This document shows, piece after piece, positions 6,975 through 13,777 of a stretch of DNA of 52,740 nt. Source of the stretch: Nonomuraea deserti (GTDB lineage Bacteria; Actinomycetota; Actinomycetes; Streptosporangiales; Streptosporangiaceae); contig NZ_SMKO01000047.1 of NCBI RefSeq assembly GCF_004348685.1, forward strand, positions 1 through 52,740. The letters run 5' to 3'. The position numbers and the translations under genes were made by a program. Position 1 is the first letter of the stretch. Every line of letters begins with the position of its first letter. The notes below the pieces were generated by a model that was not told the DNA's origin, did not search any database, and was given only the letters and a program-made list of their open reading frames with translations.

Positions 6975-8569
6975 GAGTCCTCCTGCTCTATGCCAACCCT
7001 CATCTCGCCATCCCGGTGAGCCCCTACGGGCTGGACGCCGTCAACACGGCGCTCCAGGCGCGGTGCGGCCCGGTGGAGGTGCTCACCAGCAACCCCTTTC
7101 TCGAGTCCGTCGAGCCGGAAGCCCATCTCGGGGCCGTTCTGGCGTACTTCGATCCCGACGTCATCGCGATCTCCATCAGGAACATCGACAACGCCATCGT
7201 CGCGCTGCCCGGCGAGCCACCACCCGGCGGATCGCCGATCGACATCGTCGCCTACGCGCCGGCGATCCGCGAGCTCACCGACGTCATCAAACGATGGCGG
7301 GCCGACGCTCTCTGTGTCGCCGGCGGCTCGGGCTTCACGGCCTGCCCGGCGGAGTTCCTGCGGTATCTCGACCTCGACTACGGACTGATCGGACCGGCAG
7401 AGAGCGCCTTCGCCCAGTTCGTCGAGGCATTGCGGGCTCCTTACTCCAAGACTGCGGAGCAGATTTTCCCGGAATTACCGGGCGCGATATTCAGGGACAA
7501 GGGCGAGTTTCGTCGCACGCCCAGCCGGCCCACATTGGGCACCGAAATATCCGCTCCCCCGCGTCTGGCACCCGAATACCAGTTGCTCTACCGCCTCCGT
7601 CATATTCCTGTCGCCGTGCGGACGAAAGCAGGCTGCCCGCTCCGCTGCGCGTACTGCACCGATCCGGTGAACCAGCTCCTGACCGACCGAAGAAGCGTGG
7701 AAAATGTCGTGGCCGACCTCCGGCACCACGTCGAGGACCATGGTCTGCGCCGCTTCCACATCGCCGACGCAGAGCTCAACCTGCCCTATGAGGATCACTT
7801 GCGGAGGGTGTGCGCGGGAATCAGGGACAGCGGGCTCGCCGAGCAGATCAGCTGGCGTGGCTACTTCAACATCACGCCGTTCTCGGACGAGCTGATCGAC
7901 GCGCTGGTGGCCGCCGGGTGCGACGCTCCCAGCTTCGCCGTTGACAGCTTCCACGACATGGGGTTGCGCGCGCACCAGAAGAACTTCCGATCGCGTCACG
8001 CGCACGATGTGCTGAACCGCCTGCTCTCCCGGGCGCCGGGGATCGTTCCCGAGGTGTGCCTGCTGTTCGGAAGCCCGGGCGAGACCATGTCCGGCATCGA
8101 GGCGAACATCCACTGGATGCTCAGATACGCCGAGCGCGGAGTCCGGATCGCCTACTCCTGCGGGCTGCGCGTGTATCCGAACACGCCGCTGGGCCGGCAA
8201 ACGCTCGACACCACGCACGTATATCTGCCGTCCGGCCCACTGGGCGGGCGCGGTGGACGGCGGTTCGCACCGGACGAACTCCTTCGGGAGACCGTTGTCT
8301 ACTGCGAGCCCCTCTCCCCACGCGAGCTCTCCCACTACCTGGAGCAGCGGGTCGGCGGCCATCCGAACATCGCAACGTTCACCGACGGACAGTGGCCCGA
8401 GGCCCGGCATTCAGCAGAACTGCGCCTTTTCAATGTGGGCGTCCACCGCATGGCGTACGGAAAATTCGACGCGGCGCGCGACCACCTGTACGCGGCCCTG
8501 CAGAAAAACCCCGAGCTGAGCGTCGCGCACACGGCGATCGGCATCCTCGACGGCTTGAACTCAAATTGA
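6971..8569 (+). CDS. B12-binding-type radical SAM enzyme with C-terminal TPR tail
   Basis: 532 residues. The N-terminal 150 residues look like a cobalamin-binding Rossmann domain (MRVLLLYANPH, DVIAISIRN, VAGGSGFTACP). The radical SAM core follows, with the [4Fe-4S] motif C222-P-L-R-C226-A-Y-C229, and the last 60 residues resemble a TPR (FNVGVHRMAYGKFDAARDHL). Such enzymes often methylate unactivated carbons or rearrange peptides; the actual chemistry here is unknown. There is no obvious DxHxxG base-off motif, so cobalamin binding is uncertain. ATG overlaps the preceding stop (ATGA) after AAGGA. Leu169 is coded by TTA (7475-7477), a rare codon that can bring bldA-type developmental control. 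Codon use around 7440-7700 is more AT-rich than in neighbours. Confidence 0.88.
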   Translation: MRVLLLYANPHLAIPVSPYGLDAVNTALQARCGPVEVLTSNPFLESVEPEAHLGAVLAYFDPDVIAISIRNIDNAIVALPGEPPPGGSPIDIVAYAPAIRELTDVIKRWRADALCVAGGSGFTACPAEFLRYLDLDYGLIGPAESAFAQFVEALRAPYSKTAEQIFPELPGAIFRDKGEFRRTPSRPTLGTEISAPPRLAPEYQLLYRLRHIPVAVRTKAGCPLRCAYCTDPVNQLLTDRRSVENVVADLRHHVEDHGLRRFHIADAELNLPYEDHLRRVCAGIRDSGLAEQISWRGYFNITPFSDELIDALVAAGCDAPSFAVDSFHDMGLRAHQKNFRSRHAHDVLNRLLSRAPGIVPEVCLLFGSPGETMSGIEANIHWMLRYAERGVRIAYSCGLRVYPNTPLGRQTLDTTHVYLPSGPLGGRGGRRFAPDELLRETVVYCEPLSPRELSHYLEQRVGGHPNIATFTDGQWPEARHSAELRLFNVGVHRMAYGKFDAARDHLYAALQKNPELSVAHTAIGILDGLNSN

Positions 8570-8626
8570 ATCAGGATACAACTCCACTGTTGCAGGATGA
8601 ACCTGCACCTCGGAAGGAGGGCATGC

Positions 8627-9721
8627 ATGCATTTGCAGGAAATGCTGCGGGCTCGACCGATACCAGGGTCTGCTGTTTACCTGGGACTCACGCGCCGCTG
8701 TCCACTGACCTGCCGGCACTGTTCGACGAACTCCCTCCTCAGCAGCGAAGAACACGACGCCGACCTCTTCCTCGGCTTCGCCGGCACGTTCACAGAGGAG
8801 GACCATCCCGAGTTCGTCCTCATGAGCGGCGGAGAGGCCCTGCTCAGGCCGCGACTGGTGCGCGACATCGCCCGCCGGGTGCGCACGGCGGGGACCCGGT
8901 CCTACCTCGTGTCCGGCATGTTCTTCGCCAGGAAGGGGAAGATCCCGCCGCTCCTTCGCGAGGCGATCGACGAGGTCGACCACTTCGCCGCCAGCCTCGA
9001 CGTCTTCCACGAGGAGGAGGTGCCGCGGTCGGCGGTGCTCGACGTCCTCGGCCTGCTGGCCGACGAGGGCAAGGACGTGAGCCTGCAGCTCGTCGGCATG
9101 AGCGAGGACGATCCCTATCTGGCCGAGGCCACCGCCGACGTGCGCGACCGCCTGAGCGATCGCGTCCCCATGCTGGTCGGGCTGGTGGGGCCGACGGGCA
9201 GGGCGGCCGAGTGGATGCCCGATCGGCGCACGCTGACCCACCTGCCGCTCGCGGCCACCGTGGACCCCTGTGGCGTGGCAGCCTGGCCGATCGTCACCTT
9301 CGACGGCACCGTGATCGCCTGCTGCAACCAGGCCGTTGTCGACCAGGGCCGTAACGCGCCGGAGCATCTCAAACTCGGGCACAGCGCCACGGACTCCTGG
9401 CAGACGATCCGATCGCGGACCCGTACCTCGGCGACGCTGCGTGCCGTGAGGACGCTCGGCTCCCGCATGGTGTCTCAGGAGGCGGGGATCTCGCCTCCTG
9501 CCGACCAGTGCGCGGCCTGCTACGAGCTGTCCGCCACGAGTCCACGGCAGAAGGCGGTGGAACTCGTGGAACAGCCCGGTTTCCCCGCAATGGAGCTGGG
9601 CGTCCAGCACGTCCTCGCCAGCGGCGGAGCCGTCGGCTTCGTCCGGCAGTACGGCTCCAGGCGCTACGCCGACCTGGTCACACTCGGCTGTCGGCCCGAG
9701 GAGCAGCCATGCGCCGTCTGA
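8627..9721 (+). CDS. Radical SAM enzyme with auxiliary-cluster-like C-terminus
   Basis: 364 residues from ATG 8627, chosen because GGAGG sits at 8616-8620; an earlier start at 8597 would lie upstream of that site. The radical SAM motif is C25-P-L-T-C29-R-H-C32, with the SAM-binding MSGGEAL block near residue 75. The C-terminal part has spaced cysteines (DPCGVAAWP, VIACCNQ, CAACYEL) of the kind that bind extra iron-sulfur clusters in SPASM/twitch peptide-modifying enzymes. It is homologous in layout to the next gene. Together they probably act on the tandem precursors at 12745-13674. Substrate is inferred; enzyme class is secure. Confidence 0.9.
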   Translation: MHLQEMLRARPIPGSAVYLGLTRRCPLTCRHCSTNSLLSSEEHDADLFLGFAGTFTEEDHPEFVLMSGGEALLRPRLVRDIARRVRTAGTRSYLVSGMFFARKGKIPPLLREAIDEVDHFAASLDVFHEEEVPRSAVLDVLGLLADEGKDVSLQLVGMSEDDPYLAEATADVRDRLSDRVPMLVGLVGPTGRAAEWMPDRRTLTHLPLAATVDPCGVAAWPIVTFDGTVIACCNQAVVDQGRNAPEHLKLGHSATDSWQTIRSRTRTSATLRAVRTLGSRMVSQEAGISPPADQCAACYELSATSPRQKAVELVEQPGFPAMELGVQHVLASGGAVGFVRQYGSRRYADLVTLGCRPEEQPCAV

Positions 9722-10698
9722 CCTACGCCGACATCGACGAAGCCCGGCACACCCGTGGCAAGACGGCGCTGTTGTTCCTCACCGACCGTTGCCCCGTCGG
9801 CTGCGCGCACTGCTCGGTCGACTCCCGCCCCGACAGCCCCAAGATCACGGACTTCCGCCTCTTCGAGCAGGTGGTGGAGGGGATCTGCGCTTCGGCGTAC
9901 GAGCTGATCGGCATCACGGGCGGCGAAGCGTTCATCGAGCGGCGCGGGCTCAGCCTCGCCACGCAACGGCTGCGGGAGGCTGGGAAGGACCTGTCGATCG
10001 TCACGAGCGGCGTGTGGGCGACCACGGCCGATCCCCCGCAGTGGATCAAGGAAGTGATCCGGCGCTGCGGATGTCTGATCCTCAGCACCGACATCTTCCA
10101 CTCCGCCGCGCTGCCGGACCAGCGGTTCATCCAGGCGGCCAGGACGATCGCGAACCAGGACGTCTGGATCGTGGCCCAGGTGATCGACGACGAGCAGGCG
10201 GGGAACCTGGCCACCGGTCTGCTCGAACGCGCCCTCGGCAAGGACTGGACCGACCACGCCGAGATCCACCGGGTGCCGCTCCTGCCGTACGGGCGCGCCG
10301 CCGACCTGTACCACCCCGTCCGCACGACGAAGGGCCGTGAGCACGGCGCCTGCTATCTCGCCCGCTCGCCGGTCATCCGCTACGACGGCAGGGCGTCGGC
10401 CTGCTGCAACGAGGTTGTGATCATGGGGCGCGGGCCGTCGGGACTGCGCAGGCAGTGCGCCGACGCGGACGATGTCGTCGCCGTGTTCGACGAGTTCGAC
10501 CGGCACGGGCTCATCCGCGCGGTCGGCGACGTCGGCCCGGGCGTGCTGACGATGGATCCGCGGCTGGCCGACCTGGCCGAGCGCCGGTTCACCTCCATCT
10601 GCGAGCTGTGCTGGGAGATGGTGGACCGGCTCGGCGGGCGGGCGGACGATCCGCTGCTCCACTCCATCGCGCGACTGCGGGCGGGTGCGGTCCGATGA
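9709..10698 (+). CDS. Second radical SAM enzyme of the pair
   Basis: 329 residues. The ATG at 9709 has GAGGAG in front and overlaps the previous gene by 13 bp, implying coupled translation. The radical SAM motif is C28-P-V-G-C32-A-H-C35, with GITGGEAF as the SAM-contact glycine motif. C-terminal cysteines (RASACCNEV, SICELCWEM) suggest one or more auxiliary clusters. It shares layout with the gene before it but sequence is diverged, so the two may form a heterodimer or do successive reactions. It shares ATGA with the diiron oxidase gene after it. Confidence 0.9.
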   Translation: MRRLTYADIDEARHTRGKTALLFLTDRCPVGCAHCSVDSRPDSPKITDFRLFEQVVEGICASAYELIGITGGEAFIERRGLSLATQRLREAGKDLSIVTSGVWATTADPPQWIKEVIRRCGCLILSTDIFHSAALPDQRFIQAARTIANQDVWIVAQVIDDEQAGNLATGLLERALGKDWTDHAEIHRVPLLPYGRAADLYHPVRTTKGREHGACYLARSPVIRYDGRASACCNEVVIMGRGPSGLRRQCADADDVVAVFDEFDRHGLIRAVGDVGPGVLTMDPRLADLAERRFTSICELCWEMVDRLGGRADDPLLHSIARLRAGAVR

Positions 10699-11381
10699 GC
10701 TCGCACAGTGCCCGCCTGCGCGCGAAGATCGAAATGGCGCTACCGGCCTTCCACGGCAGGACGCGGCGGCTGTGGTCGTCGCCGGAGCTGAAGGCTCTCT
10801 ATCCGGAATACCTGATCATGATGCACACCCTGATCAGGGCGACCGTGCCCCTGATGGAAACGGCGATCGACCAGGCCGGCCGGCTGCCGGCGGATGATCC
10901 GGTGGCAGCCGGGCTGCGCGCCTACCTCACCAAGCACATCAGAGAGGAGCAAGGCCACGACGACTGGCTGCGCCAGGACCTGGCCGCCCTCGGACGCGAT
11001 CCGGACGAGCCACTGCGCGCGATACCGATGACCTCGGTCGCGGACCTCGTCGGCAGCCAGTACTACTGGGTGCGCCACTACCATCCCGTGTGCCTGCTCG
11101 GGCACGTGGCGGTGCTGGAGGGTTACCCGCCGGACCCGCGACTGGTGGACCACGTCGTGGACCTCACCGGCTTCCCTCGCTCGGCGATGCGCACCCTGAT
11201 CAGGCACGCCGCTCTCGACGTCCGGCACCGCGACGAGCTCATGGCGACGATCGACTCGTTGCCCCTGACCGCGACCCACACCGTGGCCATGGGCGTGAGC
11301 GCGCTGCACACCGTGCAGGGAATGGCGGCGGTGATCGACGACCTGCTCGCCAGGACCCCTGTAGAGGTCCCCCATGGCTAG
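10695..11381 (+). CDS. Haem-oxygenase-like diiron oxidase (iron-containing redox enzyme family)
   Basis: 228 residues, all-helical in look. The metal-ligand pattern fits the HDO superfamily (SznF, UndA, BesC, CADD relatives): H81-x-x-E84-E85-x-x-H88, then E142, then H171-x3-D175-x-x-H178. These enzymes use two irons and O2 for N-oxygenation, C-C cleavage or decarboxylation. The gene overlaps the radical SAM gene before (ATGA) and the exporter after (8 bp), so it is part of the same pathway. A plausible job is oxidative trimming or decoration of the peptide C-terminus or an aromatic side chain; the reaction is not readable from sequence. Confidence 0.82.
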   Translation: MSSHSARLRAKIEMALPAFHGRTRRLWSSPELKALYPEYLIMMHTLIRATVPLMETAIDQAGRLPADDPVAAGLRAYLTKHIREEQGHDDWLRQDLAALGRDPDEPLRAIPMTSVADLVGSQYYWVRHYHPVCLLGHVAVLEGYPPDPRLVDHVVDLTGFPRSAMRTLIRHAALDVRHRDELMATIDSLPLTATHTVAMGVSALHTVQGMAAVIDDLLARTPVEVPHG

Positions 11382-12708
11382 TTTGCGGATGTTCGAGCCG
11401 CTGCGCCGGACGCAGTACCGCCGGATCTTCGCCGGGCAACTCGTGTCAGGACTGGGCGACTGGCTGGACACGATCGCGCTGCTCACGCTCGTCGCCTACA
11501 TCTGGGAATCGGGCGCGTTCGCGCTCGCCGGCCTGACGATGGCGCAGGCGGTTCCCTGGATCGCGGTGGCCCCCTTCGTGGGGGTGTGGGTGGACCGGCT
11601 GCCGCCGCGCAGCGTGATGATCACGGCTAACCTGGTGCGGGCGGTCTTCGTACTCGGCTACCTGCTGGCTCCTAACCTGCCCGTCCTGCTGCTGCTGGTC
11701 ATGGGCAAGAGCGTTCTGGGCACGTTCTTCGAGCCTGCGGAGCGCAAGGCGATCCGGCTGTCCAGCCCGCCGGACGAGTTGCATGCGGCGACGTCCCTCA
11801 CCACGCTCTCCGGGCAGGCCACCAAGGTCGCGGGGCCCGCGATCGGCGGCCTGCTCGTCGCCGCGGCCGGACCCTACTGGGCGTTCGTGGCCAATGCGGC
11901 GAGCTTCGTGATATCGGCGGTGGTCCTGGCCGGGCTGCGCCTCCCCCAGCGGGCCGCGGCTCATCCGGCGCCGGTGCGTGGCCGGTTCTGGTCGGAGTTC
12001 AACGAGGGCTTGGGCTTCGTGGTCCGCAATCCCCGGCTGCGCGTAGCCCTCCTGGGCATGACGGCCACGATCTTCCTGGTGTTCACCTTCGACACGCTGT
12101 CCCCGCTCACGGTGACCGCGCTGGGGCTGGACAGTTCGGTGCTCGGGTTCGCCATCGCCGGGATCGGCGCCGGCGCGGTCTTCGGAACGATCCTCATCGG
12201 TCAGTGGGGCGAGAGAATCTCCGCGCCGGTCCTCATGAGCGTGTCCCAGGCGGCGGCAGGCGGCCTCATCGCGGTGATCGGGCTCGTCGCCTGGACGGAA
12301 ACCGCGCTCCCAGGATCCGCGTTGCTGGCGATGATGATCGTCACCGGGGTCGCCGCCGCGGGGATCCTGATGTCCTTCGCGCTGACCCTGCAGACCTCGA
12401 CGCCGGAAGTCCTGCTGGGACGCGTCTCCGGTACCGCCGACGTCCTGCCCACCGTGATGATGCTCGTGGCGCCGCCGATCGGGGCAGCGCTCGCCGCGGG
12501 GCTCGGCGTGGGCGGCGTGCTCGCCCTCGCGGGCGCGGCCCTTGCCCTGCTGGGAGTGGCGACCTTCCTGCCCGCCCGGCGCGCTGTCGCCCGTCCCGCT
12601 CCGCTGTTCGCCGAACCCGACCTGGTGGCGCACGCGACGTTCGCCGCACCGGACCCGCTGCAAGTGAACATTTCCCACCATGGCAGGGCGCCCTCCGTCC
12701 TGTTCTGA
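11374..12708 (+). CDS. MFS transporter, probable exporter of the peptide product
   Basis: 444 residues with about twelve hydrophobic segments in the major-facilitator layout. The N-terminal QYRRIFAGQLVSGLGDWLD and the VDRLPPRSVMI loop are typical of the enterobactin-exporter/macrolide-efflux-like MFS group. The C-terminal 40 residues are hydrophilic. It overlaps the diiron oxidase by 8 bp and precedes the precursor genes by 36 bp. By context it exports the mature product or gives self-resistance. Confidence 0.88.
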   Translation: MASLRMFEPLRRTQYRRIFAGQLVSGLGDWLDTIALLTLVAYIWESGAFALAGLTMAQAVPWIAVAPFVGVWVDRLPPRSVMITANLVRAVFVLGYLLAPNLPVLLLLVMGKSVLGTFFEPAERKAIRLSSPPDELHAATSLTTLSGQATKVAGPAIGGLLVAAAGPYWAFVANAASFVISAVVLAGLRLPQRAAAHPAPVRGRFWSEFNEGLGFVVRNPRLRVALLGMTATIFLVFTFDTLSPLTVTALGLDSSVLGFAIAGIGAGAVFGTILIGQWGERISAPVLMSVSQAAAGGLIAVIGLVAWTETALPGSALLAMMIVTGVAAAGILMSFALTLQTSTPEVLLGRVSGTADVLPTVMMLVAPPIGAALAAGLGVGGVLALAGAALALLGVATFLPARRAVARPAPLFAEPDLVAHATFAAPDPLQVNISHHGRAPSVLF

Positions 12709-12744
12709 GTCGTACCTTCGCACTTCCCCTTGGAAGGAACCGAG

Positions 12745-12915
12745 ATGAGCGACCGAGAGCTGCCGCTGGAGCCGATGTTCCTCACGGCCGAGGCGCGCGC
12801 CGTGCTCGCGTCGCTGTCCGCGGAGGAGGTCGCCGTGCTGGAGGCGGTGCGCGAGCGCATCGAAGCGGTCGCAGGAGACGTGGAGGCTCATGTCATGGGC
12901 GCCTCCTTCTGGTGA
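12745..12915 (+). CDS. Candidate RiPP precursor 1 (ends GASFW)
   Basis: 56 residues. ATG follows GGAAGGA; an in-frame ATG at 12730 is less well placed. The middle carries the shared leader motif (LASLSAEEVAVLEAVRERI), predicted helical and acidic, and the C-terminus is MGASFW with a terminal Trp. No cysteine. It is the most divergent and shortest of the four. Family-level reading: a leader recognised by the modifying enzymes plus a short aromatic-ended core. From memory, some short proteins of this general look near radical SAM genes have been labelled 'aroma-sacti cluster domain' proteins in public annotation; I could not verify this. Confidence 0.8.
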   Translation: MSDRELPLEPMFLTAEARAVLASLSAEEVAVLEAVRERIEAVAGDVEAHVMGASFW

Positions 12916-12961
12916 CCCAGAACCGTTGATGAACAACCCGGCCGAAATCAGGAGGTTCGCC

Positions 12962-13153
12962 ATGGCTGGAGTCGGACTGGCCCGCATCCAAGAAGGACAG
13001 CTCGCACCGGGCGCCACCCAAGTCGAGTTGGAAGCCATCGCCGCCATGTCGGAAGAGGAATTCGAAGTACTGAAGGCCATCAAGGCGCGGATCGACGAGG
13101 CAGTCGGCGTCGACACCGCACACGGTCCCCAAGACGGCGGGCTGTTCTGGTAA
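12962..13153 (+). CDS. Candidate RiPP precursor 2 (ends GGLFW)
   Basis: 63 residues. ATG 12962 is chosen because AGGAGG lies at 12950-12955; an in-frame ATG at 12929 precedes that site. The leader block IAAMSEEEFEVLKAIKARI aligns with the same block in the other three, and the tail is QDGGLFW. No cysteine; one His and one Gln near the tail. The order of conserved features matches precursor 1, so both belong to one family despite low overall identity. Confidence 0.8.
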   Translation: MAGVGLARIQEGQLAPGATQVELEAIAAMSEEEFEVLKAIKARIDEAVGVDTAHGPQDGGLFW

Positions 13154-13178
13154 CCGCCGGACACACAAGGGAGGACTC

Positions 13179-13409
13179 ATGACCGCTTTCGATCCCATCC
13201 AGCGTCTCCGCGAGGCAGGCATCATCCCCTCGACACCGGCGAGCCACCTCGAAGAGGGGCACCAGGGCGGTCTCGCCCTCGAGGTGCTGGCGACCCTCAC
13301 CGAAGCCGAGGTCGAGGTGATCAAGTCCATCCGCCACAAGATGAACGCCGCCGCGGAAGACCAGGACGTCATGGCCCACTCGGAAGTCACCGGCGCCGGT
13401 CTGTGGTGA
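13179..13409 (+). CDS. Candidate RiPP precursor 3 (ends TGAGLW)
   Basis: 76 residues with a GGGAGG ribosome site. The N-terminus has an extra segment (FDPIQRLREAGIIP) absent from precursors 1 and 2. Then come the leader block LATLTEAEVEVIKSIR and the tail HSEVTGAGLW. No cysteine. The last 158 nt are nearly identical to those of precursor 4, so the two arose by recent tandem duplication. Confidence 0.85.
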   Translation: MTAFDPIQRLREAGIIPSTPASHLEEGHQGGLALEVLATLTEAEVEVIKSIRHKMNAAAEDQDVMAHSEVTGAGLW

Positions 13410-13443
13410 CCGGACTCGCCCAGAAAAAGAGAGGTGAAGAAAC

Positions 13444-13674
13444 ATGTCCGCATTCGATCCCATCCAGAGCCTTCGTGACTCTGGTGTGCTTCCCGCCACT
13501 CCCGACAGCCACCTTCGAGAGGGGCACCAGGGCGGTCTCGCGCTCGAGGTGCTGGCGACCCTCACCGAAGCCGAGGTCGAGGTGATCAAATCCATCCGCC
13601 AGAAGATGAACGCCGCCGCGGAAGACCAGGACGTCATGGCCCACTCGGAGGTCACCGGCGCCGGTCTGTGGTAA
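13444..13674 (+). CDS. Candidate RiPP precursor 4 (ends TGAGLW)
   Basis: 76 residues. It differs from precursor 3 mainly in the first 27 residues (QSLRDSGVLPATPDS) and by one residue afterwards (Gln for His in the IRxKM segment). The C-terminal 23 residues are identical. The last of the tandem set, followed 35 bp later by a strong terminator, so this marks the end of the transcription unit. Confidence 0.85.
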   Translation: MSAFDPIQSLRDSGVLPATPDSHLREGHQGGLALEVLATLTEAEVEVIKSIRQKMNAAAEDQDVMAHSEVTGAGLW

Positions 13675-13709
13675 CCCGCCCCCACGCGAGTACCACTGAG
13701 GTAAAGGGG

Positions 13710-13740
13710 ACGGCCGGTGGCGTCATGAGGCACCGGCCGT
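13710..13740 (+). terminator. Terminator after the precursor genes
   Basis: A perfect 10-bp stem, ACGGCCGGTG (13710-13719) with CACCGGCCGT (13731-13740), 11-nt loop, followed by TCTCCCTCT. It separates the precursors from the cyclase/ATPase gene, which therefore needs its own promoter or read-through. Confidence 0.75.
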
Positions 13741-13777
13741 TCTCCCTCTGGAAGTGCTTCTAGTCGCCGAGGCGGTT

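Noticed and set aside
6971..8569. A confident claim of cobalamin binding and methyl transfer
   Set aside because: The N-terminal fold suggests it but no DxHxxG motif is visible; the reaction is left open.
12745..13674. Sactipeptide or lanthipeptide precursors
   Set aside because: None of the four has a cysteine, and no lanthionine synthetase is present, so those chemistries are excluded.
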